The translations under genes were made by a program, and so were the position numbers. Positions 47,010-58,450 of a stretch of 64,000 nucleotides of DNA are shown in pieces. This stretch comes from Ophiura sarsii (Eukaryota > Echinodermata > Ophiuroidea > Amphilepidida > Ophiuridae), in contig CM069457.1 of NCBI GenBank assembly GCA_035610835.1, positions 21,198,658 to 21,262,657 on the forward strand, read 5' to 3'. The notes under the pieces are model-generated. The model saw nothing but the letters and a program-made list of their open reading frames with translations. It was not told the DNA's origin and made no database searches. Position 1 is the stretch's first letter, and every line of letters begins with the position of its first letter.

Positions 47010-47350
47010 CATAAACTTAAAGCCCCAGGCATCTACTAAATGGTTCAGAAACTGACACAATCAATGGTGTTTAATTAAACAAAAAATGGGCATCGTCAAA
47101 ATTACATTTTTATGTTTCTTATCGTTTATCTTTGTTAAATCAACTGATTTATACGAACAATATTTGAAAATACATTTAACCATATTTTTGAAAAGGAATC
47201 GGAGTCTACTGAACATGGATATCAAGAGTAAAAGGCATTTAAAACATTTGGTATTGTAGCACCCTCTATTTCTCAAATGTGTCAGATTGGCAGATTAGCT
47301 GGATTAGGCCACTGGTGGAATGAGTAGATGCCTGGGTCTTTAAGCTTTAT
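47010..47350. repeat. Inverted-repeat element, ~30-bp arms
   Basis: acttaaagccccaggcatct at about 47014 recurs inverted near 47346 (agatgcctgggtctttaagc). The spacer is AT-rich and non-coding. Confidence 0.5.
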
Positions 47351-47497
47351 GAAAAAAAGTATAAAGTAGCAAATTTTTAATGGGCCTCCATAATTTACTT
47401 CAGCTTTAAAAAGCTTTTATGAAGGCAACTTAGCCTCAATCATAGCAAAGTTAAATGCAAAGTAGCAATTATTTCTTAAACAGGGCCCTTGGAAGTA

Positions 47498-50206
47498 CAC
47501 TGCAAAATCAAGTGTTAAAGATGAACGTGTTCTGAACGTGTTCAGATGTTAAAATCTTTATGTTAGTGTTATTAAAATAACGCAAATGTTTACTTATTAA
47601 CATTCAAATGTTACATTATCAACACAACTGTTAAGACATTGTTATAGAAGTGTTTATGCAGCATTACTGGTGTTAACCATAACGCTCTAGTGTTAATATT
47701 TAAACGTTAGTGTTCGACCACTCTGTTGAACATGATGATGAATAAGCACATGGCGTTCTAAACGTGTTATTAGTTAACATGTTCAAACGTTAATATTACT
47801 ATGGTAGTGTTAAAACAAGAACACCAATGTCGATTTATAACGTTTAGTGTTAAAGATGAACGTGTTCTGAACGTGTTCAGATGTTAAAATCTTTATGTTA
47901 GTGTTATTAAAATAACGCAAATGTTTACTTATTAACATTCAAATGTTACATTATCAACACAACTGTTAAGACATTGTTATAGAAGTGTTTATGCAGCATT
48001 ACTGGTGTTAACCAGAACGCTCTAGTGTTAATATTTAAACGTTAGTGTTCGACCACTCTGTTGAACATGATGATGAATAAGCACATGGCATTCTAAACGT
48101 GTTATTAGTTAACATGTTCAAACGTTAATATTACTATGGTAGTGTTAAAACAAGAACACCAATGTCGATTTATAACGTTTAGTGTTAAAGATGAACGTGT
48201 TCTGAACGTGTTCAGATGTTAAAATCTTTATGTTAGTGTTATTAAAATAACGCAAATGTTTACTTATTAACATTCAAATGTTACATTATCAACACAACTG
48301 TTAAGACATTGTTATAGAAGTGTTTATGCAGCATTACTGGTGTTAACCATAACGCTCTAGTGTTAATATTTAAACGTTAGTGTTCGACCACTCTGTTGAA
48401 CATGATGATGAATAAGCACATGGCATTCTAAACGTGTTATTAGTTAACATGTTCAAACGTTAATATTACTATGGTAGTGTTAAAACAAGAACACCAATGT
48501 CGATTTATAACGTTTAGTGTTAAAGATGAACGTGTTCTGAACGTGTTCAGATGTTAAAATCTTTATGTTAGTGTTATTAAAATAACGCAAATGTTTACTT
48601 ATTAACATTCAAATGTTACATTATCAACACAACTGTTAAGACATTGTTATAGAAGTGTTTATGCAGCATTACTGGTGTTAACCATAACGCTCTAGTGTTA
48701 ATATTTAAACGTTAGTGTTCGACCACTCTGTTGAACATGATGATGAATAAGCACATGGCGTTCTAAACGTGTTATTAGTTAACATGTTCAAACGTTAATA
48801 TTACTATGGTAGTGTTAAAACAAGAACACCAATGTCGATTTATAACGTTTAGTGTTAAAGATGAACGTGTTCTGAACGTGTTCAGATGTTAAAATCTTTA
48901 TGTTAGTGTTATTAAAATAACGCAAATGTTTACTTATTAACATTCAAATGTTACATTATCAACACAACTGTTAAGACATTGTTATAGAAGTGTTTATGCA
49001 GCATTACTGGTGTTAAGCATAACGCTCTAGTGTTAATATTTAAACGTTAGTGTTCGACCACTCTGTTGAACATGATGATGAATAAGCACATGGCGTTCTA
49101 AACGTGTTATTAGTTAACATGTTCAAACGTTAATATTACTATGGTAGTGTTAAAACAAGAACATCAATGTCGATTTATAACGTTTGGACGCCACACTACG
49201 AATGCCGGTGTTCAGAAATTATTGTAGTAGTATACAAATAATGATGCTAGTGTTAATTTTATTTTAACTTTTGTTGTTTTTAACTTAGGCCTAGATGTTA
49301 AAAAAGCACTTGTGTTACCCAGCAAACACAGAACGTTTCCGCAACGTTGCACCTAGGTTGCAGTTAGGTACATCATTTTTTTAATCACCCACATCTGGCT
49401 TCATCACGACGTTCATATAACGTTTACACAACCAAATTATGTTACCTGGGCTGTAATCGCTAATTTGCATATTTTACCTGGCCTTACATGAGTCGAGTAA
49501 ATTGTGGAAATAGCTCATTAGCATAATTTCAATGGTACAAAAATTAGCACCGGTGCTCGTTTGTAACCTTTAAATTATGGTAATGAGCTAATTTGCACCT
49601 TTTATTTATTTAAACCTATTTTTTTTTTAAATTTAAGTCGATACATACATTTAACAGCTTTTAACACCATAGAAAGTATTTTGATCTGTATACGTAAGTT
49701 CTCATATGTATAGCTAAAGGCAAGTCATTGTTCACTAATGCCATATACATTGTACATTGAGCAAGAACATAGTACACATGAAAAGGTCAATGCCAGCCCC
49801 CTCCCTCTATAATACCACTACCGTTCCCTGGTTGCCATGGTGTAACTAACCGAATTTGATGAAAGTTTTGTACACGTTTGGGATAAAATGTGAACAGTAG
49901 CATTAATAAAATAAGTTATTAACGCAATGAAGTGTTAATTAAGTGTTACTTCTTATTAACGTGTCAAAGTGTTAAATATTATAAACATATGAACATGTTA
50001 ATACATAACATTAATGTTGAAGTATTAACATAGACGTTATTGCCTGGCAGCACAGTTATGTTAACGCTGATGATACTCATGAACATGTTCATGTGTTAAT
50101 GATGAACACTTGAACGTGTTCATCATTAACACATGAACGTGTTAATTAAGTGTTACTCTAAGGTGTTAATAAAAGTGTTCAAATATTAACACTTGATTTT
50201 GCAGTG
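47498..50206. mobile_element. 2.7-kb TA-flanked TIR element carrying a satellite
   Basis: The left end CACTGCAAAATCAAGTGTTA is mirrored exactly at the right end (taacacttgattttgcagtg), with TA outside both (47496-47497, 50207-50208). The left half is five 335-bp units. The right part (49880-50200) has many short gtgttaat / gaacatgttc words in both orientations. No transposase ORF. Confidence 0.8.
47512..49186. repeat. 335-bp satellite, 5 copies
   Basis: gtgttaaagatgaacgtgtt starts at 47512, 47847, 48182, 48517 and 48852, each exactly 335 bp apart. Copies differ at only a handful of sites (ccataac/ccagaac/gcataac, ggcgttc/ggcattc, acacc/acatc), about 1% or less. The unit is rich in gaacgtgttc-type near-palindromes. 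Confidence 0.97.
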
Positions 50207-50220
50207 TATATTTTTGATTT

Positions 50221-50780
50221 TTTATATTTGTAAGTCTTCATCACTTCGGCGTGGGGTCCGGGCGAAGCCCTTGGCGGGGGTTCAGGGGACAGAGCAATGG
50301 CGCATCCAGGTCTGTTCTGAATCTGATGGGGGCCAAAAACACATGAAGTCATCTTGTTGATCTTAAATATTGAAACCTTGAACCTAATATACGCGCGAAG
50401 CTCGCAAACATTGTGATTTTAACGCTTAAAAGGTACAGTATGACGTTTTTAACGTCCCCTGCATAATATTTAGAGTATTTGGTATGGTTTGAGGGCCATT
50501 ATTATATTAAAACTTTATAAAACATGTGCGCGGAGCGCGTAAAATTTTGAGTTTATGAACTAAAATGGTCATGAATAACTGTCCTAAAGGCATCTTGTTA
50601 AGCTTAAATAATGAAATATTAAAACTAATATGCGCTTATGTCCCTACCCTTCCTCCTTCCCCTGCCTCCTTCTCAGGGGGGGACTACGCTACGTAAATGT
50701 AGTTGAAGCCAAAGAAAACATGCTCAAAAAGAAATACTTTTTTTTGTTGACCTAGTTTGTTATTATGACATTTTAACCCT
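50221..50780. other. Gene-free stretch with small GC palindromes
   Basis: acgcgcgaagctcgc (about 50391) and gcgcggagcgcg (about 50528) are small hairpins. Nothing coding. Confidence 0.4.
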
Positions 50781-50872
50781 AACACTCTTGAATACTACAA
50801 ATTACTACGATGCGGTGTGCTTGTGTCACCCGACTCAACAGTTTTTCGATGAAATAATGGTCCCAGGGTTTA

Positions 50873-50901
50873 TACATGGCGGAATATACTCCGCCATGTA
50901 T
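50873..50901. repeat. Perfect short palindrome
   Basis: atacatggcgga - atatac - tccgccatgtat; could form a cruciform. It directly precedes the tRNA-like sequence. Confidence 0.85.
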
Positions 50902-50905
50902 GGTT

Positions 50906-50982
50906 TCCCCCTGTGGCCTAGCGGAAGATCGTCTGCCTCTGAACCCAGAGGTCAGGGGCTCGAGCCCCGGAGGCACTTTTTT
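50906..50982 (+). other. tRNA-like sequence with pol III-type terminator
   Basis: TGGCCTAGCGGA (A box, 50914-50925) and GGCTCGAGCCC (B box) are followed by six T (50977-50982). A CCTCT/AGAGG stem sits where the anticodon arm should be, with loop bases GAACCC, and a GGGG/CCCC T-arm stem is present. The acceptor arm does not pair, so this is more likely a tRNA-derived SINE or pseudogene than a working tRNA. Confidence 0.5.
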
Positions 50983-51377
50983 CCCCTCGCTATTTGGACG
51001 CAAAAAGAAATTCCTTGGGAAAAGGTGCCTCAGGGGTTAGGGTTATTACAAAAGCCGGAAATACTACTAATAGAGGTGTCAATGAGAATGTTTAATTTCT
51101 GTGCAGAAATAAAATGCAGGAATAAAATGATACCAAGATCGTCTCTGTACTAGTCTGTAGGTCAAGCGGTTCCGGATTTTTTTTTGCATTTTTATGGATG
51201 TATAAAACGGTTTAAAAAGGCCAGAAATGTATGGGTTTTTTTATATTTCCCTTCTACAATCTACATTACATGTGCCTGACAACAAATAAAACCTAAAACA
51301 GGTGCATCCATTTAATATATATTTATTATATTATTATTCATCTTTATTATATTATTATATAATATTTATTTTTATTA

Positions 51378-52322
51378 TCTTACTATAATTCACCGTATGT
51401 TGTATGTGTGTATGTATCCATAAAGGCTCTCTCATTTTACGTCTAAAAACCGTGAACGTTGCACTGATAAAAGATGATTATAATGTGAGTGTTATAAGCT
51501 ATAAATGGCTGAAAACCGTAAAGAATTGACCGAGATATGAGCAAAAGAGTAAAATCCAGGGACTTTTCAAACTGTTTCAACGGGCCATTTGTTTATTTTT
51601 GTGCGTACTGCAACCATGCACTTGGCGCGTAACACATAACGCGTCGTAGTGCGCCATGCAAAATAAACGCTCACGCGCACTACACACACGCACCCCTACA
51701 CACGCGAGCGGGCAAATATTGGAGAAATACGCTGCGCTACGGGAGTTAGTTAATTTAGGCCTTGAGGGTTTATAAGCACGGGGTGGGCGGGAACGGCGGT
51801 AGGGGCGGGTCGGCGCGCCGGGGACGGCGGGCAAGAGACGGCAGGGGAAGGCCCCGGGGAGGGGCAGGGGCGAGGGGAGGCCATGAAGTAATGAGGTTTG
51901 GGAGGCAAGGGGTTACTGAAGAACGCTACAGGAGTTGGTTAATTTAGGCCTTGAAGGTTTAGATCGCACAGTACGGGGCGGGCGGGCGAGGGGAGGCCAC
52001 GAAGTAATGAGGTTTGGGAAGAAATGTGATACCGTAAAGTGCGTATCACTAACAGGGAGAGTCACGAAGTGGAAGGAAATAGTGTGGTTAAAAGTATAAA
52101 CCAGGGGATGGGGAGATGGTTAAGGTTTAGGCCTTGGGTGTTGAGATAACCACGGTGTGGGGGCGGCAATTTCAGGTAAGGAAATAGGCCTATGCATTAT
52201 GTATTCTTACCAATTTCGAGACAAATTTTCGTATAGATACTTATGTGTTATTTCACCGGGGTTCTGTCTGATAGTCGCTACTTACTAGCGGGAGCCCGTT
52301 CGAAGAACGGGCGTCCCGCTAG
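51378..52322 (+). mobile_element. Non-autonomous Helitron, copy 1
   Basis: Begins TCTTACTATAATTCACCG after A (51377). Ends with hairpin gcccgttc-gaa-gaacgggc followed by gtcccgCTAG. TC at the 5' end and a GC hairpin a few bases before CTRR at the 3' end define Helitrons. The body is GC-rich repeats with no Rep/helicase. The next copy starts directly at 52323. Confidence 0.85.
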
Positions 52323-53234
52323 TCTTACTATAATTCACCGTATGTTGTATGTGTGTATGTATCCATAAAGGCTCTCTCATTTTACGTCTAAAAACCGTGA
52401 ACGTTGCACTGATAAAAGATGATTATAATGTGAGTGTTATAAGCTATAAATGGCTGAAAACCGTAAAGAATTGACCGAGATATGAGCAAAAGAGTAAAAT
52501 CCAGGGACTTTTCAAACTGTTTCTACGGGCCATTTGTTTATTTTTGTGCGTACTGCAACCATGCACTTGGCGCGTAACACATAACGCGTCGTAGTGCGCC
52601 ATGCAAAATAAACGCTCACGCGCACTACACACACGCACCCCTACACACACGGGCGGGAAAATATTGGAGAAATACGCTGCGCTACGGGACTTGGTTAATT
52701 TAGGCCTTGAAGGTTTATAAGCACGGGGCGAGCGGGAACGGCGGAAGGGGCGGGACTGCGGGCGAGGGACGGCAGGGGGATGGCGAGGGGAGGGCATGAA
52801 GTAATGAGGTTTGGGAGGCAGGAGGTTAATGAAGAACGCTACAGGAGTTAGTTAATCTAGGCCTTGAAGGTTTAGATAAGCACGCGTGGGCGAAGGGAGA
52901 CCATGAAGTAATGAGGTTTTGGGAGACAGGGGGTTAATGAAGAAATGCGGGGGTGGTTGGCCGGGGGCAGAAGGCCGGGCGAGGTTTTTTCTAATGAAGT
53001 AATGTGGTTTGGCCGGTGGCAGTGGGTTAAAGATAGTTATAAATCAACTTGATTGGGTGTTGTAGGGGGTTTATATGGCCTTTAGGAGGGATATGGTTAT
53101 AAAATCAACCTTTTTAAGAAATAAAAAAAATGGGGGGGGGGGGGGGGTTGTAGGGGCTTTATGTGGTTTCAAAGGTAGGTAATGTGGCGTAACCATCTAG
53201 CGGGGACCCGAGCGCAGCGAGGGTACGCCGCTAG
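52323..53234 (+). mobile_element. Non-autonomous Helitron, copy 2
   Basis: Starts TCTTACTATAATTCACCG with no base between it and the CTAG of copy 1. The first ~380 bp are nearly identical to copy 1. Ends gcggggacccgagcgcagcg...ccgCTAG, with a weaker hairpin and a different 3' half from copy 1. Contains poly(G) at about 53131-53147. Confidence 0.85.
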
Positions 53235-54185
53235 TCTTACTATAATTTGCCGTATGGTGTATGTATGTATGTATCCATAAAAGGCTCTCTCAGTTTGCAA
53301 CTAAACGCCGTGAACATTGCACTGATAAAAGATGATTATAATGTGAGTGTTATAAGCTATAAATGGCCGAAAACCGTACAGAATTGACCGCGATATGAGC
53401 AAAATTATGGCAATTTACCGGCTTTTGAGACTATTTTTTACGGGCCATGTTTGTTTTTCTCTGCGTACACTGTAACCATGCAGTCGGCGCGCGTAACACA
53501 AAACGCGTCGCAGTGCGCCATGCAAAATAAACGCGCACGCACTACACCCACGCACGCCTACAAAGGCGGGCGGGCAAATATTGGAGAAATACGCTGCGCC
53601 ACGGGAGTTGGTTACGGTTTAGGCCTTGGGGTTGCATAAGCCACGTGGCGGGGGCGGGAGCGGGTGACGGGTTAGGGGTTATGTGTAATGATCCTCTTAT
53701 GGCCTATGTTAGGGTTATGTGGTTTGGGATGGGGTTAATAAAGAAATGTATTATTAAATTGCACATCGATGGTGTCAGATGTGGGATTTGATACTGTGCT
53801 AAATTGTAAATTGCGTAACGGATATGCCACGGGGCGGGGGCGGGCGGGCGGGGACGGGGCGGGGGAGGGACGGATGGGTTACGGGAGATGGTTAAGGTTT
53901 AAGCCTTGGAGTTGAAATATGCCACGGGGCGTGGGTGGGCGGGGGGGGGGGGGGGGTGTGGGAGTTGCTTTTTCAAGTTTTTTAATTGAAATTTGAAAAC
54001 TTTTGAATTAGGCCTACTACAAAACCTTTTGATTTAAAACAAAAATGTTTTAAATATTGTTCTATTCCTATGAGTTTCGTTATACATTTTCCAACACTCT
54101 AAGTTGTTTTATTTTGTAGGTGTTCTATCTGGTAGGCCCTACTCCCTAGCGGGAAAGCCCGTCCGAAGGACGGGCGTGCCGCTAG
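53235..54185 (+). mobile_element. Non-autonomous Helitron, copy 3
   Basis: Starts TCTTACTATAATTTGCCG directly after the CTAG of copy 2, is more diverged in its 5' half, and ends with hairpin gcccgtcc-gaa-ggacgggc then gtgccgCTAG followed by T (54186). The whole triplet thus sits between A (51377) and T (54186), the AT target expected for Helitrons. Confidence 0.85.
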
Positions 54186-54246
54186 TATTATTAATATTAT
54201 ATAATATTTATTTTTATTATATTATTATATAATATTTAATTTTATC

Positions 54247-54440
54247 GTAACTCGCCGGCTGGTCTTACTGTAACTCGCCGGTTGGTCTTACTGTAACTCG
54301 CCGGCTGGTCTTACTGTAACTCGCCGGTTGGTCTTACTGTAACTCGCCGGTTGGTCTTACTGTAACTCGCCGGTTGGTCTTACTGTAACTCGCCGGTTGG
54401 TCTTACCGTAACTCGCCGGCTGGTCTTACCGTAACTCTCC
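54247..54440. repeat. 23-bp tandem array, right arm (inverse)
   Basis: Eight copies of tggtcttactgtaactcgcc-ggt, the reverse complement of the left array; some outer copies read ttaccg instead of ttactg. Confidence 0.95.
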
Positions 54441-54480
54441 CATAACTCGCCGCCCCATAACTCGCCGTGTTACCGGACCC

Positions 54481-54488
54481 GTATAGAC
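54481..54488. repeat. Right 8-bp target duplication GTATAGAC
   Basis: Exact match to 45866-45873. Confidence 0.75.
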
Positions 54489-54639
54489 ATCCGGAAATGA
54501 AGTTAAAGTTCATTGAAGTAATTCACACCTCTCTGGTTTAACGAGGGCATCAATGATGCAGAACCGCGACATTTTTGCAGGTTTCATGTAAAAGGGAGCT
54601 TACGTATATTCTACAATAATGACTCATAATAGATCTGGC

Positions 54640-57340
54640 CATGATGAAACTGGAATGATGGATGTTAAGCTTAGTTTATTATCAATTGGACTTCACATTT
54701 TAGCAACAACTTTAACAGCCTATTTTACAACACGGCCTAAGATGACATTTAACCTTGTTAACATAATTATGCAGGGTCCCATGTTACAACTGTAACCTAA
54801 GTGAGTTCCAATTGGACTTGAACTTATTGGTTGAAGACTGAGTGTTATTTTTAGAGTTACAGTTAAATGAATTAGTTGTTGCATTAAGTAGTTATAACTA
54901 ATTCAATTTTTTGGACTAAAATATGCAAATTATCTAATTATCATATTTACACATGCAAAGAGATCTAGCTTACAACAATTGTGCAGCCGATCATCTCCCT
55001 TCATACTAGTTAACTTGGAAGTGTATCACTCATTGTTTTTAAAAGCCAAATCTTTTCAAAATATGCAAATTAGGACATTAACATAATTACAATCATACAA
55101 ATCAGCCCTAACATATATCAATAATAAATCTAGTCATGTCTAAACATCCTAGTTTGGTAGATGTTAAACAGTCTATTAGCTGAAGAGTTATACTTAATTG
55201 AATAAGTTGTTGCCAAAGTTATAGCTAATTCAAAATTTTGACTTAAATATACAAATGAGCTAATTATCATGTTTACACAAATGCAAATGAGAACTAGCTT
55301 GGACCAATGGTGCAGCTGATCATGTCCTATCACACTGTAGGCTGTAGTTAACTTGGAAGTGTATTACCCATTGTTTTCAAAATTAAGAGCCAAATCAAAG
55401 ATTTGACCAAATATGCAAATTAGCACATTAGAATAATTACATCTAAAGCCCTAACATTGATCAATAATACATTTGGTAATGTCGAACCATCTTAGTTTGG
55501 TAGAGGTGAAGTCTGCCTATTTATTAGTTGAATAATTATATTTAATTGAATGAGGTGTTCCCTTGCAGAGTTATTCAACATTTTGACTAAAATATGAAAA
55601 TGAGCTAATTATTATATTTACACAAATGCTAATGGAATCTAGCTTAGACCAATGGTGCAGCTGATCATGTTCTACAATACTAGCCAACTTGGAAGTTTAT
55701 TACTCATTGTTTTTAGGATTAGGAGCCAGATCAAAGATTTGACAAAAATATGCAAATGAGCTCATTTGCATAACAACCATATAAATATGCCCTAGCATTG
55801 ATCACTGATAGGTCAGGTCATGTCTAACCATCCAAGTTTTGGTAGAGGTTAAATCAGTATATTTGATTAAGATTATATTTAATTAAATTAGTTGTTGTCT
55901 TTAAGCGTTATAGCTAATTCAACATTTTGACCAAAATATGCAAATAAGCTCATTAGCATAATTACAACCATATGAATTAGTATTAACTTTAATCAAAGAT
56001 AGATCTAGCCATGTATAACCATCCTAATTTGTAAGAGGTTAAGTCAGTCTATTCATTGAAGATTTATATTTAATTGAATTAGTCCTTGCATTAAGGAGTT
56101 ACAGCCAATTCAAATATTCAGGCAAAATATGCAAATTAGCTAATTATCATATTAGCACAAATATAAATGGGACATAGCTTGGACCATTGGTGGAGCTGAT
56201 CATGTTTTACCATTCTAGCCAATTTAGAAGTGTATCACTCATTGTTTTCATGATTAAGGGCCAAAATAAAGATTTGACCAAAATATGCAAATAAGCTCAT
56301 TAGCATAATTACAACCATATGGATCAGCATTAACATTAATAAAAGATAGATCTAGCCATGTATAACCATCCTAGTTTGTAATAGGTTAAGTCAATCTATT
56401 CATTGAACATTTATATTTAATTGAATTAGTCCTTGCAGTAAGGAGTTAAAGCCAATTCAAATATTCAGGCAAAATATGCAAATTAGCTAATTATCATATT
56501 AGCACAAATGTAATAGAGATCTAGCTTAGACCATTGGTGGAGCTGATCATGTTTTACGATTCGAGCCAATTTGGAAGTGTATCAGTTATTGTTTTCATGA
56601 TTAAGAGCCAAAATAAAGATTTGACCAAAATATGCAAATGACCTCATTAGCATAATAACAACCATACGATTCAGCCCTAACATAGATCAATGATAGATCT
56701 AGTCATGTATAACCATCCTAGTTTTGTAGCGGTTAACTCAGTCTATTTCATTGAAGAGTTATATTTAATTGAGATAGTCCTTGCATTAAGGAGTTACACC
56801 CAATTCAAGTATTGAGCCAAAATATGCAAATTAGCTAATTACCATATTAGCACAAATATAAATGAGATCTAGCTTGGACCATTGGTGGAGCTGATCATGT
56901 TTTACCATTCTAGCCAATTTGGAAGTGTATCACTCATTGTTTTCATGATTAAGAGCCAAAATAAAGATTTGACCAAAATATGCAAATGAGCTCATTAGCA
57001 TAATTACAACCATACGATTCAGCCCTAACATTGATAAATGATAGATCTAGTCATGTATAACCATCCTAGTTTTGTAGAGGTTCACTCAGTCTATTTAATT
57101 GAAGAGTTATATTTAATTGAGATAGTCCTTGCATTAAGGAGTTACAGCCAATTCAAGTATTGAGCCAATATGCAAATTAGCTAATTATCAAATGTATACA
57201 AATGAAAATGAGAGCTTGGTTGGACCAGCGTTGGAGCTGATCATGTCTAACCATCCTAGCTTAAGTTTATCTGTCATTGTACTCAAAGAGTAAGAGCTAA
57301 AACTAATAATATAGCAAAATATGCAAATGAGCTCATTAAC
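54640..57340. repeat. ~347-bp degenerate satellite with ATGCAAAT octamers
   Basis: The word ctgatcatgt recurs at intervals of about 329, 345, (535), 347, 348 and 346 bp. Each unit alternates 'atatgcaaattagctaatta' and 'atatgcaaatgagctcatta' blocks, so the array holds about 14 perfect ATGCAAAT (POU/Oct) motifs. Copies towards the right end are more alike than those on the left. No coding frame. Confidence 0.85.
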
Positions 57341-58450
57341 ATAATTACTAAATAATTATTATCCTCCATCATACATAGGAAATGGAATTGTAGGCCTTTT
57401 GTACTGTCCATAGAAGTAACAAAGGCCCAAACGTGTGTCTGTTGCAATTGTTTTGTTTCTGGTTATAATCACATGTTAGTTGTATGCATATTTTGTCAAC
57501 CCACCTCTCCTTATTCACCACATCCAAACACAACCCCCAAAACGTATTCATTGAGCACGGAACCAGCAACACTGGGAACCACCAAAATAACACTTGGTAC
57601 CACCAAACATGGTCATTTTGACAACCTACCCCTTATTCACCATATCAAAGTCCCCCGCCCCCTCACTTCCCTCGAGACAATCTTGATCATCAACAAAGTA
57701 AAGTTCAGTTCTATTAGTATTTTTAGATTAATAGATTAATTTAATCAATGTAAGTATACCTAAAGTTATAGTAAATAAGGCACCTGATAGGCTTCAATGT
57801 TTCTGCCCCCCCTCCCCTCTCGAGACCATCTTGCCCATTAACAAAGTACAAGGTTCCTTTCACTTCTTTTTTTACTTGACATCAAAACTGTCAAATCAAC
57901 TGGGTATTGAATGGCCTAACTATCTCCCCCCCCCCCCTTATGTAAATCAAATCCGTGTTCAACCTCTTGAGATAATCCTCCTGCCCCTCTCACACCGAGA
58001 CAATCCAGCTCCCCATCCATGCTCCTCCCACTGTCCCTCCCTCTAGAGTCAATCTCCCCTACTCCTCCCCTGTAACATGCGCTCTCCCTCCACCTTTCCC
58101 TCCCTACTCCTCTCCAGACTATCTTTATCATGAACTCAGTTGAGTCCAATTAGTGTTTTTAGATCACCGTAAATATACATTTTTTAATTGACTATCTACC
58201 TCTATTTCCCCCTGGCCCCTCCCTCCCCTACCCTTTACCCCTAACCCTCTCTAGGTTTTTAAGATCACAGTAAATGTATATTGTTTAATTTAATTGACTA
58301 AACAAACCTCCCCTCTCCTCCCTACCTAATCCACTTCTCAATTTATAATCAACAAAAGTTCAGTTCATTTTAGTGTTTTAGATCATTGTAAATGTTTATA
58401 AACTATGTAATGGAGATGATGGGTATCACGTATCTCCCCTCCCCTGAATT
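57341..58450. repeat. C/T-rich degenerate repeats
   Basis: Blocks of cctcccct-type sequence alternate with 'caacaaagtaaagttcagtt' and 'gatcacagtaaatgtatatt' words about every 120-180 bp. No exon. Confidence 0.5.

Larger units (their letters stand above)
45874..54480. mobile_element. 8.6-kb TU/foldback-like element with tandem-repeat inverted ends
   Basis: GTATAGAC flanks both sides (45866-45873, 54481-54488). The outer ends, GGGGATGGATAAACGGCGAG and, reverse-complemented, GGGTCCGGTAACACGGCGAG, lead into gttatggggcgg and then arrays of the 23-bp unit ggcgagttacagtaagacca-acc, 9 copies left and 8 right in opposite orientation. Inverted ends made of short tandem repeats plus an 8-bp duplication are the known layout of sea urchin TU elements (and Drosophila FB). 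The interior is a nest of other repeats, with no transposase or other gene seen, so it is non-autonomous. Confidence 0.8.

Noticed and set aside
50906..50982. Functional tRNA gene
   Set aside because: A and B boxes and a T-run are present, but the acceptor arm does not pair and the anticodon loop is irregular; kept only as tRNA-like.
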